A DNA stretch of 64,000 nt from Methanoculleus chikugoensis. Its GTDB lineage: Archaea; Halobacteriota; Methanomicrobia; Methanomicrobiales; Methanoculleaceae. The stretch covers positions 558,001 through 622,000 of the forward strand of contig NZ_AP019781.1 in assembly GCF_019669965.1 (NCBI RefSeq). The letters are read 5' to 3'. The notes beneath the pieces are model-generated. The model searched no databases. It worked only from the letters and a program-made list of their open reading frames with translations, and was not told the DNA's origin. The translations under genes were made by a program, and so were the position numbers. Below are positions 24,355 through 32,915 of this stretch, piece by piece. Within the stretch, counting starts at the first letter, position 1; the number at the start of each line of letters is the position of its first letter.

Positions 24355-25368
24355 ATGGCTGAAGTAGAGAAGTTAAAACAGCTGCAGTTGCAGCGCGAGG
24401 CCCTGAAGAAGAGGGGGGAGCAGAAGGTCAAGGAGACGGAGAAGAAGCGCACCGAAGAGAGCGTTCAGTCCGTCTGCCCCGAGTGCGGCAGCCGCCAGCT
24501 CGTCCACGACTACGAGCGTGCCGAGCTCGTATGCCAGAGCTGCGGTCTCGTCCTCGACGAGGAGTTCATCGACCGCGGTCCCGAGTGGCGTGCATTCGAC
24601 CACGACCAGCGCATGAAGCGCTCCCGTGTCGGCGCACCGATGACGTTCACGATCCACGACAAGGGTCTCTCGACGATGATCGACTGGCGGAACCGTGACT
24701 CCTACGGCCGCGCGATCTCGAGCAAGAACCGCGCCCAGCTCTACCGGCTCCGGAAGTGGCAGCGGCGTATCCGTGTCTCGAACGCGACCGAGCGGAACCT
24801 GGCGTTCGCGCTCTCGGAACTGGACCGGATGGCCTCCGCGCTCGGCCTGCCCCGGAACGTGCGCGAGACCGCCGCGGTCGTCTACCGCGACGCGGTGGAC
24901 AAGAACCTGATCCGCGGCCGGAGTATCGAGGGGGTTGCCGCGGCCGCGCTGTATGCGGCGTGCCGGCAGTGCAGTGTCCCCCGGACGCTCGACGAGATTG
25001 CCGAGGTGTCCCGTGTATCCCGTAAGGAGATCGGCCGCACCTACCGGTTCATCTCGCGCGAGCTCGGGTTAAAGCTCCTGCCGACGTCCCCGATCGACTA
25101 CGTACCGCGCTTCTGCTCGGGCCTGAACCTGAAGGGTGAGGTCCAGAGCCGGGCGGTCGAGATCCTCCGGCAGGCCGGAGAGCGCGAACTTACGAGCGGC
25201 AGAGGCCCGACGGGCGTCGCTGCGGCCGCCATTTACATCTCGTCGATCCTCGGCGGAGAGCGGCGCACCCAGCGCGAAGTTGCCGAGGTTGCGGGCGTGA
25301 CCGAGGTCACGATCAGGAACAGATATAAGGAACTGGCAGAAAAATTAGATATCGAGATCATACTCTGA
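24355..25368 (+). CDS. tfb: transcription initiation factor IIB (TFB)
   Basis: 337 residues. The N-terminal zinc ribbon uses Cys41, Cys44, Cys60 and Cys63 (CPECG...CQSCG). The B-finger/linker [19 protein letters not shown] follows, then two cyclin-like repeats (about 145-235 and 240-330). TFB binds TBP-TATA complexes and recruits RNA polymerase. The N-terminal 35 residues are charged and probably flexible. Directly downstream is tRNA-Ala. Confidence 0.97.
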   Translation: MAEVEKLKQLQLQREALKKRGEQKVKETEKKRTEESVQSVCPECGSRQLVHDYERAELVCQSCGLVLDEEFIDRGPEWRAFDHDQRMKRSRVGAPMTFTIHDKGLSTMIDWRNRDSYGRAISSKNRAQLYRLRKWQRRIRVSNATERNLAFALSELDRMASALGLPRNVRETAAVVYRDAVDKNLIRGRSIEGVAAAALYAACRQCSVPRTLDEIAEVSRVSRKEIGRTYRFISRELGLKLLPTSPIDYVPRFCSGLNLKGEVQSRAVEILRQAGERELTSGRGPTGVAAAAIYISSILGGERRTQREVAEVAGVTEVTIRNRYKELAEKLDIEIIL

Positions 25369-25390
25369 TCTCATATCATTTCACACCCTT

Positions 25391-25462
25391 GGGCTCGTAG
25401 ATCAGGGGTAGATCGCTGCGTTCGCAACGCAGAGGCCGCGGGTTCAAATCCCGCCGGGTCCA
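25391..25462 (+). tRNA. tRNA-Ala (anticodon CGC)
   Basis: 5' GGGCTCG pairs with 3' CGGGTCC (two G-U pairs), with discriminator A at 25462. The D-stem is GATC/GATC. The anticodon arm CTGCG-TTCGCAA-CGCAG carries CGC, and the T-arm GCGGGTTCAAATCCCGC is canonical. CCA is not encoded, and a T-run follows. CATATCATT about 20 bases upstream is a likely TATA element. The 31 bases at its 3' end recur downstream (25571-25601, and degenerate at 25709-25739). Confidence 0.93.
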
Positions 25463-25512
25463 TTTTTCTGTTTTGTGTATTTACCTTTGCATGAGTATTT
25501 CATAGGTTCTTG

Positions 25513-25650
25513 GGCGACCGCAGGTCGCCGGGGGTTTCGAAAGGGGCGCAGCCCCTTCGGTTGGGACAGGGAGGCCGCGGGTTCAAATCCCGCCGGGTCC
25601 ATTCTTCTGTTTTGTGCCTCAACCTTTGTACGGTATTCTCTGCGTTTCGA
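25513..25650 (+). repeat. 138-bp repeat unit 1 carrying the tRNA-Ala 3' end
   Basis: The unit contains the hairpins GGCGACC-GCA-GGTCGCC (25513-25529) and AAGGGGC-GCA-GCCCCTT (25541-25557). A 31-base copy of the tRNA-Ala 3' end (25571-25601), identical to 25432-25462, follows, and the T-rich sequence after it also matches (TTCTTCTGTTTTGTG). The 5' two-thirds of a tRNA is missing, so this is not a functional tRNA. Confidence 0.8.
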
Positions 25651-25745
25651 GGTGACTACAGGTCATCGGGGGTTTTGAGCGGGGCGCAGCCCCTTCAGTT
25701 GGGACAGAGAGGCCGCGGGTTCGGATCCCGGCGGATCTATCCTCT
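25651..25745 (+). repeat. degenerate repeat unit 2 carrying the tRNA-Ala 3' end
   Basis: It aligns with unit 1 at an offset of 138 bases. The first hairpin is decayed (TGAC-TACAG-GTCA), the second is kept (GGGGC-GCA-GCCCC, 25681-25693), and the tRNA 3'-end copy at 25709-25739 has four substitutions that break the T-arm. The order of identity (unit 1 perfect, unit 2 eroded) suggests stepwise duplication away from the tRNA. Confidence 0.7.
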
Positions 25746-25793
25746 GTTTCTTTCAAAACTTGTTCTTACGAAACTCACCGTGCCCGGGCGACC

Positions 25794-26058
25794 TCACTCG
25801 TCGCCCTCCACCTGCTGCCGTGCAATCCGCTCCTCGCCCTTCTTCGAGATCTCATGCTCCTCCCGCGGGGTCGGGGTCTCGGGTGCCCCGGGCGGGCGGC
25901 TCTTCTCATGGCCCTCGTCGCCGGGTTCGGATGGGACCGGGCTGTAGTCGATACCGTCCCCCTTCCCCTCGAACGGGAACTCCTCGGGCGACCGGTCGTC
26001 CCTCCGCCTCTTCGGCCTCTCTGCCAGCGGTCTCGCTCCCGGACGGCCCCGCGCCCAT
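25794..26058 (-). pseudogene. possible frameshifted small acidic protein gene
   Basis: Reading the minus strand, ATG at 26058 opens MGAGPSGSETAGREAEEAEG. A second frame then carries a coding-like C-terminal part (SPEEFPFEGKGDGIDYSP ... EEHEISKKGEERIARQQVEGDE) ending in TGA at 25796-25794. The second frame has no usable start codon of its own. A single frameshift near 25990 would join them into a charged, probably disordered protein of about 87 residues. It may be a real small gene with a sequencing or true frameshift, or chance. Confidence 0.35.
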
Positions 26059-26138
26059 GCCGCCGGAACCGCCCCGCAGGGCTCAGGGTCGAAGACGTAG
26101 AAGCCTGACGGTGGCGGGGATGCTCCCCACCCACCGGG

Positions 26139-27317
26139 TCACCGCCGCCGGAGACGGCCTGCAGCACCGGCGGCAGCAACGGCGAGGAGCCCGATGAGCG
26201 CACCCGCCCCTCCGGCCTCGGTCGGCTCCGTCGTGGTCTTCGCCGTCTCTCCCTCCGCTGCCGTCACCGGCACATCGGCCGTCCGGAAGATGAAGGCCCG
26301 CTCACCCGCGCCCGCCGCGAGGTAGTCGCCGTTCTCCGAGAGGGCGACCGCGCTAACGGGGGCGCCGGCGTCGAACGTCCAGCGCGGGTTGCCGTTGCCG
26401 TTCCAGAGGTACACAGTCCCGCCTGCGTTCCCGGCCGCGACCGCCTCGCCCCGCCGGGAGACGTCCACGGCGAGGACGGTGCTTCCCGTCCGGTTCGTCC
26501 AGAGGAGGGCGTCGTTCGGCCGGTAGCACTCCACGTCGCCGCCCTCCTTGCCGATGACCACGAACCGCCCGTCACCCGAGAGCGCGAGCGCGAGGATCGG
26601 CGCTCCGGTGGGTAGCGCCCAGGGGAGGCCCCCCGACCGGCCGTAAACCTGGAGGGCGCGATCCCGGCCCCCGGCGGCGACGACCGACCCGTCACGGGAG
26701 GCATCGACCGCGGTGACGGCCCCCCGGGCGAGCCCCTCCCAGATCAGGTTTCCCGCCCGGTTCATGAAGAGGATGGCGCCGTTGCTGCTCCCGGCGGCGA
26801 TGAATTTGCCGTCGCTGGTGAACGCGACGGACGTTGCGTGCGGCGGGGTCTCCCCGGAGCGGGTGCCCGTCTGCACGGCCCGGGTCCACTCCTCCTTCCC
26901 GAGGTTGGTGAAGAGGACGATGCGATCGCCCGCCGCCGCGAGCGACCGGCCGTCACCCGCGAAAGCAAGATCGCGAACGGATCCCGCGACGCTCTTCGTC
27001 CAGTAGCGGCCGCCGTTGCCGTCGAAGAGGAGCACGTCGCCCCCCACGGTTCCGGCGGCGACGTAGTCCCCGGAACCGGCGACGGCAACCGCGGTCACCG
27101 TACCCGGCGCGCTCACGTTCCATGCGACGGTGCCGTCCCGGTGCAGGCAGACGATCTCCCCGCCGCCCGTCCCCGCGACCATATACCTCCCGTCGGCGGT
27201 TATCGCAACGTCGCTGACGATGCTCCCCGTCGATACGCCGTGGTAGGTGGCCTCCGCCCCGGCCGCCGCCGGAACCAGGGCGACGATCAGGGCGATGATC
27301 AGTGCAGTTTTTTTCAT
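26139..27317 (-). CDS. secreted beta-propeller (WD40/PQQ-like) surface protein
   Basis: 392 residues from ATG 27317. The N-terminal signal peptide (MKKTALIIALIVALVPAAAGA) is followed by about seven to eight repeats of the type 'DGRYMVAGTGGGEIVCLHRDGTVAWN', that is, a beta-propeller of roughly 40-residue blades. The C-terminus has a Thr/Glu/Gly-rich spacer, a hydrophobic helix (GALIGLLAVAAAGAAG) and RLRRR, a tripartite anchor like those of archaeosortase substrates but without an obvious PGF motif. It is probably displayed on the cell surface. Ligand unknown. Confidence 0.8.
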   Translation of the reverse strand: MKKTALIIALIVALVPAAAGAEATYHGVSTGSIVSDVAITADGRYMVAGTGGGEIVCLHRDGTVAWNVSAPGTVTAVAVAGSGDYVAAGTVGGDVLLFDGNGGRYWTKSVAGSVRDLAFAGDGRSLAAAGDRIVLFTNLGKEEWTRAVQTGTRSGETPPHATSVAFTSDGKFIAAGSSNGAILFMNRAGNLIWEGLARGAVTAVDASRDGSVVAAGGRDRALQVYGRSGGLPWALPTGAPILALALSGDGRFVVIGKEGGDVECYRPNDALLWTNRTGSTVLAVDVSRRGEAVAAGNAGGTVYLWNGNGNPRWTFDAGAPVSAVALSENGDYLAAGAGERAFIFRTADVPVTAAEGETAKTTTEPTEAGGAGALIGLLAVAAAGAAGRLRRR

Positions 27318-27444
27318 GGTTAGCCCCTGCCCGGGAAAGGGTTCCCGGAATACGTCTACTTTCTCGGGTGGGTTCTTAAACCATTCCGGCATCGGGCCCT
27401 GCCACGGAAGTTTGAAGCCCTCCGACGCGCAATCTCCGAATCAT

Positions 27445-27915
27445 ATGGAAAATAGGGCGGACGAGGCGGTCTCCCGCTTCATGCGGGGCTACAACTGTGC
27501 ACAGGCGGTCAGTTCGGTCTTTGCGGACGATGTCGGGGTACCCGAAGAGGTCATCCTCTGTGCGGCCACCGGGTTCGGCGGCGGAGTGGGGCACACCGGC
27601 GGCACGTGCGGAGCGGTCTCGGGCGCGGTTCTCGCCCTCGGGCTCCTGTTCGGGAGCACCGGTCCCGGCGAGAAAACGGCGAAAGACCTGACCTACGGCC
27701 TCACCCGGGAGTTCGTCGCCCGTTTTGTCGAGAAGAACGGCACCGTCTCCTGCACCGAACTTCTTGGATGCGATCTCTCGACCGGCGAAGGGCTTGCCCG
27801 GGCGCGTGAAGAGAACCTCACCCGGACGCTCTGCCCCTGCTACGTCAAAGATGCAGTCGAGATCCTCGAAGAGGTTCTCGCGCCCGTCACTTCCGGGCAA
27901 TCGACCAGGCGGTGA
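27445..27915 (+). CDS. C_GCAxxG_C_C family redox protein
   Basis: 156 residues. The family's cysteine pattern is visible: GYNCAQAV near the N-terminus, GGTCGAVSGAVLALG in the glycine-rich middle, then VSCTELLGCD and LCPCYVKDAVEIL. The family is predicted to be redox-active and is often linked to metal or flavin reduction, but no function is proven. The start ATG 27445 is chosen because the longer frame upstream crosses the divergent gene's promoter. Its 3' end overlaps the convergent acyltransferase gene by 29 bases. Confidence 0.85.
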   Translation: MENRADEAVSRFMRGYNCAQAVSSVFADDVGVPEEVILCAATGFGGGVGHTGGTCGAVSGAVLALGLLFGSTGPGEKTAKDLTYGLTREFVARFVEKNGTVSCTELLGCDLSTGEGLARAREENLTRTLCPCYVKDAVEILEEVLAPVTSGQSTRR

Positions 27916-28993
27916 GGGACTCCGGAAGGGACGGGAGCCTGAGTCTCCGCCGCAGGTCGTCGGCGCCGAGGCTCTTTGCCGCGAGAGCCCGCTTCTCGAC
28001 GGCGTGCCAGGAGAGGTACGCGAGAGCGAACGTCACCGCAAACGAGAGCCCGAAGAGCGCCGGAAGAAGGAGCGTGTTTGTCGTGACCTGGATCAGTGCC
28101 TGCTGAACCGGGTAGTGATAGATGTAGATGCCGTAGGAGAAGTCCCCCGCTCTCCCGAAGGTGCTCAGGTATGGGATCGGGAGGTAAGCGGCGTAGATGG
28201 TGAGGTAGGGGATGGCGATCACCCCGGCGACGGTCAGGTAAGGCGTCATAGCCGAGAACCCGAGCAGCAGGAGCAGCGCCCCGGCGACGACCGGCCGGTA
28301 GGCGATGCGGTGGCGGTGGAGGTAGAGGAAAGCCCCGACGAGGAAGTAGAGGGTGAACCGGACCTTCGCCATCCGGGGGTCGTCGAACCAGTACATCCAG
28401 GCCAGGATGTTTACGGCGGCGAGGACGGCGATGGCACCCAACCGGTGCAGGAGTCCGGCGATCCCGAGGGCCGCGACGACCCCGTACATCATGACCTCGA
28501 CGGGTATCGTCCAGAGCGAACCGTTGACGTAGGTCCACGGGTTGTCCTGGAAGAGACCTATCACCGATCCGTCTTCAAAGTAGGGAGCGGTAAAGAGTGC
28601 TGCCGGAGATAAGAGGGCGGCGAAGTAATCCCCCGGGGGAAGCGACGTCAGCAACGGGCCGATGACGAAGAGCGTGACGAGGATCGCGATAACGAGGGCC
28701 GGGATCACCCGGAGGAGCCGTTTCCAGGCGAACCGGAGCGGCGATGCGGTCGATTCCCAGCTCATCGCAATCAGGTAGCCGCTGGTGACGAGGAGAGCGG
28801 CGAGCCCTGCCTGCGCCACGAGTATGACCGGGTCGTACATCTCTATCCCGACGTAGCCGAGCCTGAGGGCGTAGGCGTGCGCGAAGACGATCATCGCCGC
28901 CGCCGCGAACCGCAGGAAGTCGAAGTTGTTCGAGAACCGGCCCCCCGGAATGCTCCCGCCTTCGGTGACCGCCCCCTGGCGCTCTGTTTTCAT
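27887..28993 (-). CDS. acyltransferase 3 family membrane protein
   Basis: 368 residues with about ten hydrophobic helices. The N-terminal NNFDFLRFAAAAMIVFAHAYAL holds the R..AA..V...H signature of acyltransferase family 3 (PF01757), and the later NGSLWTIPVEVMMY segment is also characteristic. These enzymes O-acylate sugars or surface polymers in the membrane. ATG 28993 (MKTERQG), preceded by GAGAGGAAAGG, is preferred; the in-frame TTG at 29029 lies too close to the TATA-like AAATATATAA. Substrate unknown. It is divergent from the YhfC-like gene. Confidence 0.85.
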   Translation of the reverse strand: MKTERQGAVTEGGSIPGGRFSNNFDFLRFAAAAMIVFAHAYALRLGYVGIEMYDPVILVAQAGLAALLVTSGYLIAMSWESTASPLRFAWKRLLRVIPALVIAILVTLFVIGPLLTSLPPGDYFAALLSPAALFTAPYFEDGSVIGLFQDNPWTYVNGSLWTIPVEVMMYGVVAALGIAGLLHRLGAIAVLAAVNILAWMYWFDDPRMAKVRFTLYFLVGAFLYLHRHRIAYRPVVAGALLLLLGFSAMTPYLTVAGVIAIPYLTIYAAYLPIPYLSTFGRAGDFSYGIYIYHYPVQQALIQVTTNTLLLPALFGLSFAVTFALAYLSWHAVEKRALAAKSLGADDLRRRLRLPSLPESLTAWSIARK

Positions 28994-29061
28994 GGCTATC
29001 GGGATCCTTTCCTCTCTGTACAGTGACAATCGTTATATATTTAGTCAAAATATTCTCTCCG

Positions 29062-29847
29062 ATGGATCCGCTCGTTGTCGCCACGTTCGCCGTCGTCGCC
29101 CTGCTTGAGATCGCCGTTCCGCTCGCGCTCGGCTACTGGATCGTCAAAAGGTTCGATCTCTCATGGCGTGTCTTCGGGCTCGGCGCCCTCTTCTTCATCG
29201 TCGTGCAGGTCGTCCACGCGCCGCTCGTCATCTTGACGCAGACCCCACTCTACCTCGCCGTCCTCCCGTTCGGCACGACGGCGGCCCTCGCGGTCCTCGC
29301 CGTCTACCTCGGCCTCATGGCCGGGCTCTTCGAGGAGATTGGCCGCTATCTTGTCTACCGCTACTACTTCCGGCGCCGGGAGATCGCCCCCACCCGGGAG
29401 AACGGCCTCCTCTTCGGAACCGGGTGGGGGGGCGTCGAGAGCATGTTCGTCGCGCTGATCGTCCTTGCGGGCATGGTCTCCTACATTCTTCTCACCGGCG
29501 ACGGGGGAGCGATCCCCCTCCCCGACGACCCTGCCGTCCAGGTGCAGGTCGACGCTCTCCGTGCTCTCACGCCGCTCGATATCCTCCCCGGGCTTGCCGA
29601 ACGGATGATGACGATCACCCTGCACATCGCCTGGTCGCTGATGGTGCTCGCCGCCGTCGTTTACGGGAGAAAAGCGCTCCTCGCCCTTGCCGTCCTCTGG
29701 CACGCCGCCGTGGACGCCGCCGCCGTCTACCTCGTGCAGACGTACGGGATTCTCGTGACCGAGGCGGTTATCTTTGTCTTTGCGGTCATCGCCCTCGCGT
29801 ATATCCTCTGGGAGTGGCGGTGGATGGGGGTAAGAGCAGCAACCTGA
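29062..29847 (+). CDS. YhfC-like intramembrane metalloprotease-family protein
   Basis: 261 residues with about seven membrane helices. GLFEEIGRYLVYRYYFRRR contains the EExxR-type motif, and WHAAVDAAAVY supplies the later conserved His/Asp of the YhfC family (PF10086), related to CPBP-type intramembrane proteases. Whether it is proteolytic is unknown. The start ATG at 29062 follows a TATA-like TATATATTTAG shared with the divergent acyltransferase gene. Confidence 0.8.
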   Translation: MDPLVVATFAVVALLEIAVPLALGYWIVKRFDLSWRVFGLGALFFIVVQVVHAPLVILTQTPLYLAVLPFGTTAALAVLAVYLGLMAGLFEEIGRYLVYRYYFRRREIAPTRENGLLFGTGWGGVESMFVALIVLAGMVSYILLTGDGGAIPLPDDPAVQVQVDALRALTPLDILPGLAERMMTITLHIAWSLMVLAAVVYGRKALLALAVLWHAAVDAAAVYLVQTYGILVTEAVIFVFAVIALAYILWEWRWMGVRAAT

Positions 29848-30103
29848 CTTCACACCTCCCTTCGTGGCTCCGCGTTCTTCGCGTGAGCAGATTGGAAGAC
29901 GATAGCAAGGTCTCACGCAAAGTCGCGAAAAACGCGAAGGACGACTTTCCCGAAGGGAAAGGAGTTCAAGCGCCGTCAGGTGCGAAGGGGAGCGCTCATC
30001 TATAATGTGCGCTGAATTTCGTGTTTTTCGCGAGTCGTGCCTTGAAACCCATGGCTTCTCATGGGGTCGACCGTTGGCCTGGAGATACTGGATACCGCGG
30101 GCA
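29848..30103. other. convergent intergenic region with inverted repeats
   Basis: 256 bases between two 3' ends. GCGTGAG (29881-29887) and CTCACGC (29912-29918) are inverted copies. CTTTCCC-GAA-GGGAAAG (29945-29961) is a perfect 7-bp triloop hairpin. Fragments such as CTCACGC.AAG and CGCGAAGG recur at 41270-41420, so this appears to be a dispersed intergenic repeat. Confidence 0.5.
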
Positions 30104-30970
30104 CTACCCGCTCCACTCGTGCAGGTAACCCCGGCGTTCGAGCGGCTTTCCGTCCACGAGGACCGTTCGCTCTGCTATGACCTCCCCGATGACGTGCGCA
30201 GTGACCCCCGGAACCGGAAGGATACCGGCAGGAGCGGTAAAGAGGAGTTCGAAGTCCCCCCCGCCGTAGAGCGCGAGTTCCCGCCCCTCCTCCCCCGGAA
30301 CGCCTGCCGGGAGCGGGAGACGGGCGGTATCGACGGCAAACCCGCAGTCGTTCACGGCAAGAAGATCGTAGAGCGAGAGTGCAAGGCCGTCGGAGATGTC
30401 CATCATCGCCGAGACCCCGGCACGGCCGAGCACCTGCCCCTCCCGGACCCGGGGCTGCGGTTCGAGGAGTTCCTTCGTGTGCCGATCATAGCCGTTCAGG
30501 GCGGCCTGCGCTTCTCCGAGCAGCCCGGTGACCGCAATGACGTCGCCCGGCCGCGCACCCCGCCTCCGGACGAGATACTCCGGGGCGACAGTCCCGAGTC
30601 CCGTGCTCACGATCGTCAGTTCCCGGTGAGCGTCGAGGTCGCCGCCAACGAGTTCTGCGCCGAACACGGTGCAGCAGTCCCGTGCACCCTCCATGATCCC
30701 GGAAAGGCGTTCCGGACGGTCGAGGCCGACCGCGAGGAGCACCTGCCCCGGCGCCGCGCCCATGCTCGCGATATCCGAGAGCGTGACCGCCGTCGACATC
30801 CAGCCTACCTGCCAGTCGGTCATCCCGGCCGGAAAGTCGGTCGTCTCGTGGAGCATATCGGTGCTTGCGACCATGAGGCGGTCGCCGCAGGGGATGACGG
30901 CGCAGTCGTCCGCGAGCCGCTCCGGGTCGATGATCGTCCCGATCAGCCGGTGCAGGCCCCGTTCATCCAC
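30104..30970 (-). CDS. thiL: thiamine-monophosphate kinase
   Basis: 288 residues. LADDCAVIPCGDRLMVASTDML, the SDIASMGAAPGQVLLAVGL segment, GGDL and MMDISDGLALSL are the AIR-synthase-like signatures of ThiL, which phosphorylates thiamine monophosphate to thiamine diphosphate with ATP. The start overlaps the end of the DUF460 gene by 8 bases, so it is the last gene of a rio2-DUF460-thiL operon. Confidence 0.95.
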   Translation of the reverse strand: MDERGLHRLIGTIIDPERLADDCAVIPCGDRLMVASTDMLHETTDFPAGMTDWQVGWMSTAVTLSDIASMGAAPGQVLLAVGLDRPERLSGIMEGARDCCTVFGAELVGGDLDAHRELTIVSTGLGTVAPEYLVRRRGARPGDVIAVTGLLGEAQAALNGYDRHTKELLEPQPRVREGQVLGRAGVSAMMDISDGLALSLYDLLAVNDCGFAVDTARLPLPAGVPGEEGRELALYGGGDFELLFTAPAGILPVPGVTAHVIGEVIAERTVLVDGKPLERRGYLHEWSG

Positions 30971-32915
30971 CGCGGCGCACCTCCTTCTCCCGCTCGCTCC
31001 GGTACTCCTTGAAGAGATACTCGACCCGCTCGGCTTCCTGCTCGCGCCGGAACTCCTTCTGCTCCTCCTCCCATTCCGCGATCGCCCCTTCGAGGGCGCC
31101 GGTCAGCGCCGCCCCGGTCCTGCCGCGGATATCCGGCCCGACGGCCTCTTCCCGGAGGAGGGGGAGGTCGGCCTCCCGTGCGATCCGGATCAGGTGCGGG
31201 TCGGGCGGCTCCCCGCCGACGACCAGTGCCCGCACCCCCGTCCCGGCAAGGTCCTTCACCACGCCGCGGCCCCAGCCGTGCGTCTGCGGGACGTAGAGGA
31301 CGTCTCCTCCGGCGATGCCGATCTCCTCCTGGAGAGCCCGCACCGCTTCGCGGGTGAGGGAGTCGAGCACCTTGAGCGGAGTGTAGTCCTCCGAGACCTC
31401 GAGTTTCGCGACCTTCTGGATCCGCTCCAGGCGTTTCTTCAGTCGCCGGGACCGCCGCCGCTCGCCCCGGAGCTGCTCGCGCAGGCTCTCGATGACCGCG
31501 TCCTTCGCCGCAAGTTCCGCGTCCCGGCGGATCTTGCGCTCGGTCGCGGAGCGTGCCCGGCTCACGTTCTGCCGCAGCCGCTCCAGATCGCGGTCGCGCT
31601 CCCGGAGTTCCTCCTGGAGTTCCTGCACGTAACTCCGGAGCCTTTTCACCATCCCGTCGAGCGCCATCACCCGCTCGTCCTCGACCGGCCGCTCCGGCTC
31701 GGCCTCCGCCGCGGCAACCTCCTCCTTCTTCGCCGCCGGAACCCCCTGCAGGTCCGCCAGAACGGCATCGAGCGGCTGGCCCCGGAGCACCCGCGCCCGC
31801 ACCTCGTCGAGGTCGTAGCCCGGCCCCACCCTCTTCGCGATGTTCCTGAACTTGTTCTGGAGGCTCCGGTAGGCGTCCAGCGCCGCCGAGAGGGCGTCGC
31901 GCTCGTGGTCGTTCGTGTAGGAGAACGGGGCGGTCAGGTCGTATTTCGCCTCCACCGAGAGCGACTGCTTCGGGGTATAGGGGATGGCGTTGAACGCCCG
32001 CCGGATCTTCTCGACCGAGTAGGGCATCTCGCGGACGTCGGAGGCGACGATGAGCGGTTTTCCCGCACGGTAGAGTTCCTCGACGATATCGGACATCGTC
32101 ATCTGTCGCGAGCTCGAGAGGAGAACCAGGTTCCCGTCGAGGTCCACGGCGGCGATGCCGGTGGTCGTCCCGGGATCGAGCCCGACGATCAGGTAGCGGG
32201 GGCGGCCGGCGAGGGGTTCGAACCGTATCCGGTCGAGTTGCCTTCCTGCCACCCTGACCTGGACATCGGCGCCCCGGGAGGAGTGGACCGGCACCATCTC
32301 CCGGGGGGCCCTGACCCGGAAGGCGACCCTTGAGTAGCCGCCGAAGGCCTTCGTCTCCTTCTTCTCGTAGTCGAGCCCGGCGCCGCGGAGCCGTCCCTCG
32401 ATCTCCCGGGCCTTCTGCAGCACGCCGCCGTGGATCTTCCGGGCATAGCGGTTCTGGCTCCACCCGCCCCGCCCCGGCGAACGGTGCCTGCTCACCGTGA
32501 TGTCGGTGGTGTTCTCGAACGCGATCACCTCGACGCCCGCCCCGAGCGCGGCCACCCGGGCGGTGGTCCGTGCCTCGGCGTAGGGGTCGAACTTGTTGAA
32601 ACTGATGTTGTAGCGGGTGGCGACCTTCCCGAGGCTCTCGGTGCGCTCGCCGCCGGTCACCTGGACGAGTTTCGTTGCGGGCGGGAGCGACTGCAGGAAG
32701 GCGTGGAGTTCGCGCTGGTCGGCGGCGATCTCCTGGAGGCTGTCCACCGCGAGGATGTCGGGCTGCTCGGCGGCGAGGAGGCGCTGGAGCCGGAACCCGG
32801 TCACCTCCTCGACGCCCTGAACATCGCCGTCCTCCACCCGGGCGAGGGCGTAGACCGGTCGCCGGGTACGGGAACGAACCGAACCTTTGATGATGTCGAT
32901 CCCGAAGACCTTCAC
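30963..32915 (-). CDS. DUF460 protein (RNase H-like fold with coiled coil)
   Basis: 650 residues from GTG 32915. VKVFGIDIIKGS starts the first domain. A second domain around residues 242-400 (YLIVGLDPGTTTGIAAVDLDG, then IVASDVREMP, and NDHERDALSAALDAY) has the Asp-containing strands of an RNase H/RuvC-like fold. A long, highly charged coiled coil follows (about 430-540), then a C-terminal alpha/beta domain. This matches the archaeal COG2433 family, of unknown function. The GTG overlaps the rio2 stop (GTGA), which fixes the start. A nuclease role is possible but unproven. Confidence 0.88.
   Translation of the reverse strand: MKVFGIDIIKGSVRSRTRRPVYALARVEDGDVQGVEEVTGFRLQRLLAAEQPDILAVDSLQEIAADQRELHAFLQSLPPATKLVQVTGGERTESLGKVATRYNISFNKFDPYAEARTTARVAALGAGVEVIAFENTTDITVSRHRSPGRGGWSQNRYARKIHGGVLQKAREIEGRLRGAGLDYEKKETKAFGGYSRVAFRVRAPREMVPVHSSRGADVQVRVAGRQLDRIRFEPLAGRPRYLIVGLDPGTTTGIAAVDLDGNLVLLSSSRQMTMSDIVEELYRAGKPLIVASDVREMPYSVEKIRRAFNAIPYTPKQSLSVEAKYDLTAPFSYTNDHERDALSAALDAYRSLQNKFRNIAKRVGPGYDLDEVRARVLRGQPLDAVLADLQGVPAAKKEEVAAAEAEPERPVEDERVMALDGMVKRLRSYVQELQEELRERDRDLERLRQNVSRARSATERKIRRDAELAAKDAVIESLREQLRGERRRSRRLKKRLERIQKVAKLEVSEDYTPLKVLDSLTREAVRALQEEIGIAGGDVLYVPQTHGWGRGVVKDLAGTGVRALVVGGEPPDPHLIRIAREADLPLLREEAVGPDIRGRTGAALTGALEGAIAEWEEEQKEFRREQEAERVEYLFKEYRSEREKEVRRGG

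Noticed and set aside
25565-25602. Second tRNA-Ala gene
   Set aside because: Only the 3' 31 bases of a tRNA are present; the 5' part is unrelated hairpin sequence.
30943-32463. 506-codon minus-strand frame overlapping the DUF460 gene
   Set aside because: Arg/Gly/Pro-rich translation in a different frame from the well-supported DUF460 protein.
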